Assembly: GCF_000499785.1 (NCBI RefSeq)
Contig: NZ_HG726020.1
Coordinates: 934,399 to 998,398 of the forward strand
Direction of reading: 5' to 3'
Length of the DNA: 64,000 nucleotides
Source of the DNA: Bacteroides neonati
Lineage (GTDB): Bacteria > Bacteroidota > Bacteroidia > Bacteroidales > Bacteroidaceae
Both the position numbers and the translations under genes were made by a program. Within the stretch, counting starts at the first letter, position 1, and every line of letters begins with the position of its first letter. The notes below the pieces were generated by a model, which did no database searches, was not told where the DNA came from, and saw nothing but the letters and a program-made list of their open reading frames with translations. Below, piece by piece: positions 33,619-40,992 of the stretch.

Positions 33619-33747
33619 TTAGCACTTTTACAATATAAAAAATGTTTTTTTGCAAGAACCACCGCTTGAAAAAGACGAATATGCCAACGAACGAATCAAG
33701 AGAATATCCATACCTTTACGTGTAAACAAAGAAAAACATTTTACACA

Positions 33748-34317
33748 ATGAAAAGAAAAGAAATAGTACTCACATTCGTGTGCCTATGCGTATCCACATT
33801 ATTATATGGACAATCGGTAGGCATCAAAACAAACATCCTTATGGATGCTCTCAGAACCATCAATCTCGGGGTTGAAATCGGTCTAAGTAAAAAAACGAGT
33901 TTAGATCTATATGCCAATTATAATCCGTGGTCATATAGCGATAAAAAAATGATGAAGATGCTCATCTTCCAACCAGAACTCAGGTATTGGTTTTGTGACC
34001 GATTTAATGGACATTTTGTCGGCTTCCACGCTCATGCGGGCGTGTATCAAGCATCGGGAATAGAAATGCCCCTAAGTATTTGGCCTAACCTAAAGGATTA
34101 TCGCTTCAAGGGGAACCTATATGGTGTAGGAATATCTTACGGATACCAATGGATGCTAAGTAAGCATTGGAATCTGGAGGGAAATATCGGATTAGGCTAC
34201 GCAAGAGTCAAGTATGAACAGTTTGAGTGTAAAACTTGTGGTGCCAAAGTCGACGAGGGACATAAGAACTACATAGGTCCCACAAAAGCAGCAATCAGTT
34301 TAATTTATTTATTCTAA
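33748..34317 (+). CDS. DUF3575 outer-membrane protein of the fimbrial cluster
   Basis: A 189-aa protein with a signal peptide ending LLYGQ and a beta-barrel-like body with alternating aromatic strands. It ends in Phe (AAISLIYLF), as outer-membrane barrels often do. The segment GIKTNILMDALRTINLGVEIGLSKKTSLDLYANYNPW is typical of DUF3575, which regularly opens FimA/Mfa1 pilus clusters in Bacteroidales. It is followed after 13 bp by the DUF3868 gene. A role in anchoring or assembling the pilus at the outer membrane is inferred from this repeated association. Confidence 0.88.
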   Translation: MKRKEIVLTFVCLCVSTLLYGQSVGIKTNILMDALRTINLGVEIGLSKKTSLDLYANYNPWSYSDKKMMKMLIFQPELRYWFCDRFNGHFVGFHAHAGVYQASGIEMPLSIWPNLKDYRFKGNLYGVGISYGYQWMLSKHWNLEGNIGLGYARVKYEQFECKTCGAKVDEGHKNYIGPTKAAISLIYLF

Positions 34318-34330
34318 TAAACAAAATGAA

Positions 34331-35773
34331 ATGAAAAAAATACTATATACCCTCTTTTCGCTGTTATCAATACAGTCAGTTCATTCACAGATGTTATTCA
34401 AAAATCAGATACAAATAGAAAAAGTATCGGTCATACGTGATGATACGAACAATCTACTGATATCAATGGACATCGTCTTGCAAAAGGATATGAATATTAG
34501 CTCTAATCAAGCAATACAATTGGTTCCCGTATTACAAACATACAGCCAGATAAAAGCCCTGCCAGGTATTGCTGTATACGGACATAGACGGGCAATGGTA
34601 CACGAACGAAATAAATATGTCCCAAAAGATATGTACCTTATATTGCGGCGTAAAAAAAAGACAGAGCAATTAATTCATTATAAAACACAGCTTCCCTATG
34701 AGTTATGGATGGAAAAAGCCAAACTTACACTAAACACAGATATATGTGGCTGTTGTAATATAATAGAGGAAGAGACCGGCGAACCGATCGTTCAACTCAA
34801 TATTGTTTTGCCGCAAATAAACCCACACATAGCTTATATTATTCCGAAAGCAGAAGCGGTAAAGGAACGCATGGAGGAAGGACGTTCATTTCTGGATTTC
34901 CGTGTTAACCAAACCAATATTTCTCCCGAATATCGAAATAATACTATCGAATTGGCCAATATTCTTGCAACGATCGACAGCCTTCGCTCTCCCTACTGCC
35001 AAATTACAAGTATAGAGATACATGGATATGCTTCACCCGAAGGTAATTATAGCACCAATGCTTTTTTGGCTAAGGGACGCATGGAATCACTTATAGAATA
35101 TGTTCAGAATCACTATAAGTTTGATAAAGGACTACTTACATCCCAATACACCCCTGAAAACTGGGATGGATTTCGTAAGTTTATAGTCTCTTCAACAATG
35201 GATCAAAAAGAAGCAATACTTGCCATCATCGACAGCAATGAACCCAATCTTGATATAAAAGAACAACGAATTGCCAAATTAATTGGGGCAGATGCTTATA
35301 AGTATCTGTTAAACGAATGTTACCCGACTTTACGATATTCCGACTATAGAGTAAGGTATACCATACGTCGTTTTAATCTTGAAGAAGCCAAAGAAATCAT
35401 CAAGAAAGCCCCTCAATTATTGAGTTTAGAAGAGATATCAGCCGTAGCGAATAGTTATACAATTGGAAGCAAAGAATTTAATCAATCTCTTGACACTGCT
35501 ATAAAAATATATCCAAACGATGCTACAGCCAATTTAAATGCAGCCGCTATAGAGCTTCAAAGAAACGGAAATCTGTCCTTAATAAAGCAGTATTTAAATA
35601 AAGCGAATCCCGAAGAAGGAGCTACGCTCAATAATCTGGGAGTAGTAGCCATGCTCGAAGGAAAGTTAGGTGAAGCAAAAGAATATTTCAATGCAGCCCA
35701 AGCATTAGGAGCAACCGAAGCAGAAGCTAATCTAATTGAATTGGCTAAAAAACAGAACTATCCGATCCATTGA
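34331..35773 (+). CDS. DUF3868 protein with OmpA-like region and TPR-like C-terminus
   Basis: A 480-aa exported protein. The N-terminal DUF3868 domain (about 20-165) starts QMLFKNQIQIEKVSVIRDDTN. A middle region contains an OmpA-like stretch (ITSIEIHGYASPEGNYSTNAFLAKGRMESL, about 225-260) that could bind peptidoglycan. The C-terminal third has helical repeats (DATANLNAAAIELQRNGN, LNNLGVVAMLEGKLGEAKEYFNAAQALG). DUF3868 genes accompany fimbrial genes in Bacteroides. The stop codon is the first arm of a large hairpin (35773-35826), so expression of this two-gene unit may be separated from the pilin operon. Confidence 0.88.
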   Translation: MKKILYTLFSLLSIQSVHSQMLFKNQIQIEKVSVIRDDTNNLLISMDIVLQKDMNISSNQAIQLVPVLQTYSQIKALPGIAVYGHRRAMVHERNKYVPKDMYLILRRKKKTEQLIHYKTQLPYELWMEKAKLTLNTDICGCCNIIEEETGEPIVQLNIVLPQINPHIAYIIPKAEAVKERMEEGRSFLDFRVNQTNISPEYRNNTIELANILATIDSLRSPYCQITSIEIHGYASPEGNYSTNAFLAKGRMESLIEYVQNHYKFDKGLLTSQYTPENWDGFRKFIVSSTMDQKEAILAIIDSNEPNLDIKEQRIAKLIGADAYKYLLNECYPTLRYSDYRVRYTIRRFNLEEAKEIIKKAPQLLSLEEISAVANSYTIGSKEFNQSLDTAIKIYPNDATANLNAAAIELQRNGNLSLIKQYLNKANPEEGATLNNLGVVAMLEGKLGEAKEYFNAAQALGATEAEANLIELAKKQNYPIH

Positions 35774-35826
35774 TTAAAGTGTAAGGTGTATATTTTGGCA
35801 ACAAAACATACACCTTACACTTTAAT
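35773..35826 (+). terminator. Large perfect hairpin after the DUF3868 gene
   Basis: A 19-bp perfect stem (35773-35791 with 35808-35826), one A-C mismatch, a further 5-bp stem and a GCAA tetraloop. It starts at the last base of the stop codon. AT-rich sequence but no long T tract follows. It may act as a terminator or as an mRNA-processing or stabilising element. Confidence 0.65.
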
Positions 35827-35929
35827 ATATCACTCTTTCTGCAAATCACCCATAAAAATCATTTCACAGAAAGAAAATAGTAAAATAACAGCTATTTTTT
35901 AGTCAAGATAGGTGATATATTAATCAACT

Positions 35930-36012
35930 CTGACGAAAACACCCCCCACTTAAGTAATCTATTAAAGAATGTCAAATACACCCTTTATAATTGATAAAAA
36001 CACCAATCGTAA
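35930..36012 (+). repeat. 22-bp-spaced direct repeats, fimbrial array B
   Basis: Units at 35969 (ATGTCAAATACACCC) and 35991 (TTGATAAAAACACCAATC) are exactly 22 bp apart. A weaker unit at 35930 (CTGACGAAAACACCCC) lies 39 bp upstream. Over 24 bases from 35975 the array matches array A from 33509 at 19 positions. The last unit ends 17 bp before the -7 box at 36030, where an activator would sit. Confidence 0.7.
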
Positions 36013-36029
36013 CACACGAGAAATCACAT

Positions 36030-36037
36030 TACTTTTG
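36030..36037 (+). promoter_or_regulatory. Pilin operon promoter, -7 element
   Basis: TACTTTTG matches TAnnTTTG; the expected -33 position lies inside the last 22-bp repeat and has no TTTG, consistent with activation by a repeat-binding protein. Confidence 0.6.
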
Positions 36038-36145
36038 TTTCGTCGGTTAGATGAAAGTATCAATTAATAACCGTATTGACAGGTAAATTAAGAATAAATA
36101 GATTCTCAATAAAAATAATTATTCTTTCATTAAAAATTAATCAAA

Positions 36146-37393
36146 ATGAAGCTCAAAAGTTTATTTTTAGCAAGTCTTGCCTTAGTAGCTATGGCATCTT
36201 GTAGTAACGAAGAAAGTGTTATCAGCGACGATAACCTAAGTACAGAAAAAAATGCGCTCATGCAAATCGGATTTACATTTCCAGCTTCAACGGTAACCAA
36301 AGCTACCGAGGCTGCAACCGTAGACGAGAGTGGTTTTACCGATGCTGTGATCGTTATCAAGCAAGCCCAGGGAAAAACGGTAGTAACCGTCAGTAGAGAA
36401 GATTTTAAGACTGACACGCCCAGTGATGAGAATGCTGTTCTTTATTTAAAAGACAAGATCGGTGTTTACGAAGGGGGAGCTAGTATATATGTCTATCTAA
36501 ACGCATCTTCAGATTTAAAAACAAAGATAGCATCAGACGAGATATCAAACTACAGCAATCACGAAATAAACATATCTAATTATTCAGACAATATATTAGA
36601 GACATCAGGTAACGTGGCAGAAAAGGGCAAGTTCTTAATGAGTAACGCTAATGGAGCTGCCGTTGTTGAAACCTTCACTACAGGTGTAAACAAGGTCAAA
36701 GTAAATGTTGATCGCGTCGTTGCAAAACTTATAGAAATGAGTACAGACAAAGAGTTTCCAGTAGCGAATACTTCTGTCAATAATCAAAAAGAGATCAACG
36801 TTACTCTAGTTGGTTATTCATTTGCAGGTCTGCAAAAAAGCACCTACGTATTGGCTCAAAATAAATTAATAACTCCCAATTTGTACAATGCATTTGATGC
36901 CCTAACTACAAATTATACATTCAAAGCGTTTAGCGATATTGTGGATGAACACAGAACCTATTGTTTTGAAAATATAAACAATGAGACTAGTTTAGCAACA
37001 AAAACTAATATCGTTTATAAAGCAAAAATAAAAGTAGAAAATACAGCTGAAGGAACAACACTCTACGTTACTCCGGACAATAAACTATTTGTAAGCTTCA
37101 AGGAAATGGTAGACGCTGGTTACAATTTTGCCGGCATAACAAGTAACAGCTCAATTAAAGACTGTCTTGCACTTGGTTTACACAAATATGAAAATGGCAT
37201 CTGCTATTATGTGGCTTCAATTAAAACAGGCGATGTGGAAAAGATAGTTCGCAACAATAGCTATCAGCTAAGAGTTAGTTCAATAGCCCAAATAGGTACT
37301 GTCCTTCCCGAAACAATAGGTACCTCACCATTATTAGAACTATCGGTCGAAGTTAATGCATGGACTACCAACCTTAATGCATTTGATTTGTAA
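36146..37393 (+). CDS. Major fimbrial subunit, Mfa1/FimA-like (type V pilin)
   Basis: A 415-aa prepilin lipoprotein: signal with lipobox MASC (Cys19), a propeptide strand, and a candidate processing site TVTK-ATEA after Lys52. Two beta-sandwich domains are expected, and the chain ends LSVEVNAWTTNLNAFDL, the C-terminal strand typical of Mfa1-type shaft pilins. In type V pili the lipidated precursor is cut at an Arg/Lys and then polymerises by strand exchange. It is first after the pilin promoter and is followed by the FimB/Mfa2-like gene, the usual shaft-then-anchor order. It is the most likely shaft subunit of the cluster. Confidence 0.88.
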   Translation: MKLKSLFLASLALVAMASCSNEESVISDDNLSTEKNALMQIGFTFPASTVTKATEAATVDESGFTDAVIVIKQAQGKTVVTVSREDFKTDTPSDENAVLYLKDKIGVYEGGASIYVYLNASSDLKTKIASDEISNYSNHEINISNYSDNILETSGNVAEKGKFLMSNANGAAVVETFTTGVNKVKVNVDRVVAKLIEMSTDKEFPVANTSVNNQKEINVTLVGYSFAGLQKSTYVLAQNKLITPNLYNAFDALTTNYTFKAFSDIVDEHRTYCFENINNETSLATKTNIVYKAKIKVENTAEGTTLYVTPDNKLFVSFKEMVDAGYNFAGITSNSSIKDCLALGLHKYENGICYYVASIKTGDVEKIVRNNSYQLRVSSIAQIGTVLPETIGTSPLLELSVEVNAWTTNLNAFDL

Positions 37394-37515
37394 CAAACCT
37401 ATCGTTCTTTTCCAAAACGGGGGAAGGTAAACCCCTTCTCCCGTAAACTGACGTTCTTAATCGGAATCAGTTTAACGGAACTCAAACAATAAATATTCTT
37501 CAAAAAAATAAAAGT

Positions 37516-38592
37516 ATGAAACGCATATTTACCATCATTCCTAAAGAGACAAGCAGGATGCTATTAGTCGCTGTGTTGACCACCGTAATGGTATCCTGCG
37601 ATTCTATATTGGATTTCAGCGATGGAGATTGCAGTATGGAATATAGAGTTAAGTTTACATACGACTACAATATGGAAAAGGTAGACGCGTTTGCAAAAGA
37701 AGTTAAAACAGTAACACTCTACGCTTTTGACAACAAAGGAAATTTTATTTACCAAAAAACCGAAGAGGGTGCAATGCTTGCCAATGACAACTATTCAATG
37801 ACCGTAAATATCGAACCGGGTGACTATCATTTGGTCACTTGGGCAGGATTAGATGATCAATCATTTGCTGTTCCCCTTTTAACACCTGGCAAATCCAACA
37901 TTAAAGACCTCACAATAAAAACATTAAGAGAGAAAAGCAAAGAGATGCAGGCCATAGAAGGAGAGGAAGGAAAATACATTGTAAATAAGGAATTATCACC
38001 GCTATGGCATGGACGGGTTGTGAACCAAGTGTTCACAAGAAGTGATCGGCAAACAATTATTCCCATTTCATTAATAAAAAACACCAATAATGTACGTATT
38101 GTATTGGCGCAAGTGAACCAAAGCTCCCGTGAGCCATCCCGAAAATTAGATGTGCACAATTTCAGCTATTCCATTTACGATAAAAATGGTCATATGAGTT
38201 ATGACAATACACTGTTAGATGATAACCTTTTAACATATCAACCATTTCTCATTCAGCAAGGTGTCATAACCTCGAGTGCATTTAGGTCCACGCCTCTTCA
38301 GTATCCTGCAGCAATTGCAGAAATGAGTGTGGCGCGCTTATTAGAAACCCAAATTCCTCGCCTCAGCATTATAAACAAAGAAACCGGAGAGGAATTACTA
38401 GGCAACGGGATACTTACACACTACTTAAACTTAATCAGATTAGAGCTTTATAAAGAGATGCCTTTGCAAGAGTATCTCGATCGCGAAAGTTCTTTTGAAA
38501 TAACGTTGTTCGTCAATGAAAAGCTGACACTGATTAATACAGTAATTGAAATAAACGGCTGGGTCATTCAGCTCAATGATTTCGAACTCTAA
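37516..38592 (+). CDS. FimB/Mfa2 family fimbrial anchor lipoprotein
   Basis: A 358-aa lipoprotein; the lipobox Cys lies in VMVSCDSILDF. The segment MEYRVKFTYDYNMEKVDAFAKEVKTVTLYAFDNKGNFI is the conserved FimB/Mfa2 start, and INGWVIQLNDFEL closes the chain. Members stay lipidated and anchor the pilus and limit its length. In line with this, no TR-A type processing site is present, unlike its six fimbrillin-like neighbours. It lies 122 bp after the pilin gene and 12 bp before the next fimbrial gene. Confidence 0.9.
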   Translation: MKRIFTIIPKETSRMLLVAVLTTVMVSCDSILDFSDGDCSMEYRVKFTYDYNMEKVDAFAKEVKTVTLYAFDNKGNFIYQKTEEGAMLANDNYSMTVNIEPGDYHLVTWAGLDDQSFAVPLLTPGKSNIKDLTIKTLREKSKEMQAIEGEEGKYIVNKELSPLWHGRVVNQVFTRSDRQTIIPISLIKNTNNVRIVLAQVNQSSREPSRKLDVHNFSYSIYDKNGHMSYDNTLLDDNLLTYQPFLIQQGVITSSAFRSTPLQYPAAIAEMSVARLLETQIPRLSIINKETGEELLGNGILTHYLNLIRLELYKEMPLQEYLDRESSFEITLFVNEKLTLINTVIEINGWVIQLNDFEL

Positions 38593-38604
38593 AATAAATA
38601 AACA

Positions 38605-39972
38605 ATGAGATACTCTAAACTAACATATCATTTATTGATAACTTTCATTTCATTGATCTATTTTAGTGGATGCGGAGAAAATAACGATTTATTTATCGAC
38701 ACGCACCCTCAAAAAGAGAAATCGATGATCCAAGCAACACTTTTACTTTCGCTCAAAGATCTTGATATCCATACAAGAGCAAACAGTTATTTTCTTGCGG
38801 GTACTGAAGAGGAGAGTTCTGTTAAGAAATTAACAGTTTTCATAGTAGATGCGAGTGAAGTAAAAGACTATAGTTTTATAGCCAATATTCCAGATGATAA
38901 AAAAATATTTATTAATGTAACAACATCAGAGGGAATAAAGACCATATTTGTCGGAGCAAACATGACCACTGAGCAAATTGATGCTGTTAAAAATGCACCT
39001 GATAAGAACCCGGAACAAAGCCTCAATGAAATTAGTAAAATCGCTACTAATAATAATTTTCTCATGACCGGACAGGCCGTTTCCAATGACGGCAGTAAAG
39101 AAATTCAAATTGTAGCCGATGAGACTATTCCCATCAATGTTTCTTTGAACCGTGTAGTAAGCAAAGTGCTACTCACTTGTAGTACTGACAATGTGGATGG
39201 AGTAGAATATATATCATTGCCGGAGAAAAACGGTTATATACGCCTATCCGATATACATTACGTGCTTTCCACAACCAATAAAAAGTTTTATCCGTTTGCC
39301 AAGGCTAATAATGAAGATCCCAATTATGGGATTACAAAAACGATAAGTGAATCTTTTGAATCCAACTTTTTCACATCACCCGAAACGGTAATGGCAGGAG
39401 CACCTGCTTTAAAATTCGATGCAACTAGAATCAAAAAAGAAGTCGGTCGCTATACAGAAGGTATCTATTGTCTGGAAAACACAATAGATTTAGAGGGGAA
39501 CACCTATTCAGGCGACCTGAGTATACCTAAAAAAGTTGGTACATATCTAAAAATAGCAGCCAAATTTACACCAAAGCAGATAAACAATATTACTGTATTA
39601 AGCGAATCAGAAGCCCAACAAAAATTGGCAAACGGAACTTTCTATGTCTGTAAGAAAGCCTCCGAAAATATCAAGAAAATATGCTATAGCAGTATTGATG
39701 CAGGAAAAGAGTTTCTAAAAGGTTACGGAATAACCGAACTGACCGACGAGGATTTCATTGTTTATGAGGGGGGATGGCAGTATTATGAAACGTTTATCAA
39801 CTCTCCCAAAGACTTTAGCGAGAATTCGGGTTTACTACGTAACAACTACTATATTGTACATATAAAATCATTTACTGCTCCTATACAGGAAAAGACGATA
39901 GAGGTAAATACCATTGTAGCTTCCTGGAGTATTAAAGGAATCACGCATATCGATATAGAAACAGGTAACTAA
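38605..39972 (+). CDS. Accessory fimbrial subunit, Mfa1-like lipoprotein
   Basis: A 455-aa precursor with lipobox FSGC (Cys23) and a processing site HTR-ANSY after Arg58. The body resembles Mfa1-family pilins (SSVKKLTVFIVDASE, IPINVSLNRVVSKVLL) and ends in a strand-rich tail (EVNTIVASWSIKGITHIDI). Order and similarity suggest a minor shaft or adaptor subunit (Mfa3-like position). It is 12 bp from the anchor gene and 19 bp from the next gene. Confidence 0.82.
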   Translation: MRYSKLTYHLLITFISLIYFSGCGENNDLFIDTHPQKEKSMIQATLLLSLKDLDIHTRANSYFLAGTEEESSVKKLTVFIVDASEVKDYSFIANIPDDKKIFINVTTSEGIKTIFVGANMTTEQIDAVKNAPDKNPEQSLNEISKIATNNNFLMTGQAVSNDGSKEIQIVADETIPINVSLNRVVSKVLLTCSTDNVDGVEYISLPEKNGYIRLSDIHYVLSTTNKKFYPFAKANNEDPNYGITKTISESFESNFFTSPETVMAGAPALKFDATRIKKEVGRYTEGIYCLENTIDLEGNTYSGDLSIPKKVGTYLKIAAKFTPKQINNITVLSESEAQQKLANGTFYVCKKASENIKKICYSSIDAGKEFLKGYGITELTDEDFIVYEGGWQYYETFINSPKDFSENSGLLRNNYYIVHIKSFTAPIQEKTIEVNTIVASWSIKGITHIDIETGN

Positions 39973-39991
39973 TCAATGGAGGAACAAAGTC

Positions 39992-40951
39992 ATGAAACAA
40001 ATCAAATATACAATACTTTATATACTATTTCCGATTGCCGGTATTTTCAGCAGTTGCAACACGATATTGGAAGATAGTTATTCTTTCCCCGACAGCGAAA
40101 AAACAATGAAAATAGCTGTTACCCGCAGCTTGGGTTCAACGGTTATAGGTGGAAAACTAATCCTATGGAAGGCTCAACCAGGCGATTATACGACTGTTAA
40201 TGTAAATGATTTGAACGCCTATTCTATAGAGAAACTAAACACTGGAAAACCTTATCCAAAAGATAATTCGACGGTTTACATCAGTGGTTTCTCGCCAATG
40301 GATATGCAAGCAAGCAGTTCTTATCAGACATTAAATATGCCTGTAGGAGCTAGCCCCGGAACAGTAGATGTATGCACTTCGAACACAGTCAGTGGAAGCG
40401 CTTCCAGTCCGTTCAACGAGACTATGACATTCAAACATACATTAACTAAGATTATTTTCAAAGCCAGACGTCATGAAACGATGACCGGAATCAGAAATGT
40501 TGGAAACATCACAATTACTATCCCGATGAGCTATCTCCCCACTGAGTGGAACTGGAATAATGCTCCAGAAGAAATGAGTTATCAAGTCAACTCCTCTAAA
40601 CATGCAACCAGCAATCTAACACTTACTCATCCCGATATTATATTTGAAAATAATACGGAAGAGATAGGAACTTGTTTTCTAATGCTACCAGTCAATAACA
40701 TCGGCAAACTGCAAAGTATTCGTTTAACTGCCGATATAAAGCTGATCAATAGCGTAGAAATAGACAAAAGAATTGATTCGACTATAGACATACAATTAAT
40801 GGATACCAATAACCAACCTATAAACAAAGCGCAAGCAGGTGAAAGCTATGAGATTCTTTTTAATTTCCAACAAAACTCCTTCACGCTTATTGCCAGTCAA
40901 TTAGATGGATGGGAAAAGGGAGGATTGATTTATGTACCTGTAAAGCCATAA
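39992..40951 (+). CDS. Fimbrillin family lipoprotein
   Basis: A 319-aa precursor with lipobox FSSC (Cys22) and a candidate processing site AVTR-SLGS after Arg45. The fimbrillin (Mfa_like_1) pattern is visible: FKHTLTKIIFKARRHE followed by NVGNITITIPMSYLPTEWNW, and a final LDGWEKGGLIYVPVKP strand. A good Shine-Dalgarno-like GGAGG lies 10 bp before the ATG, uncommon in this window. Probably a minor or tip-proximal subunit. Confidence 0.85.
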   Translation: MKQIKYTILYILFPIAGIFSSCNTILEDSYSFPDSEKTMKIAVTRSLGSTVIGGKLILWKAQPGDYTTVNVNDLNAYSIEKLNTGKPYPKDNSTVYISGFSPMDMQASSSYQTLNMPVGASPGTVDVCTSNTVSGSASSPFNETMTFKHTLTKIIFKARRHETMTGIRNVGNITITIPMSYLPTEWNWNNAPEEMSYQVNSSKHATSNLTLTHPDIIFENNTEEIGTCFLMLPVNNIGKLQSIRLTADIKLINSVEIDKRIDSTIDIQLMDTNNQPINKAQAGESYEILFNFQQNSFTLIASQLDGWEKGGLIYVPVKP

Positions 40952-40992
40952 ACAAGTAGAGCATTAAAACTATAAAGAAAAAACATACTACG

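Larger units (their letters stand above)
33314..33747. other. 434-bp divergent intergenic region
   Basis: No gene seen. It separates the lipoprotein/HTCS pair from the fimbrial genes. It holds four copies of the 22-bp-spaced repeat (33440-33546), a purine-rich stretch (33551-33575) and a plus-strand -7 box TAAATTTG at 33611-33618. Confidence 0.75.
35774..36145. other. 372-bp intergenic region before the pilin operon
   Basis: No gene seen. It contains most of the large hairpin, repeat array B (35930-36012), a -7 box at 36030-36037 and a leader of about 100 nt. Confidence 0.75.
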
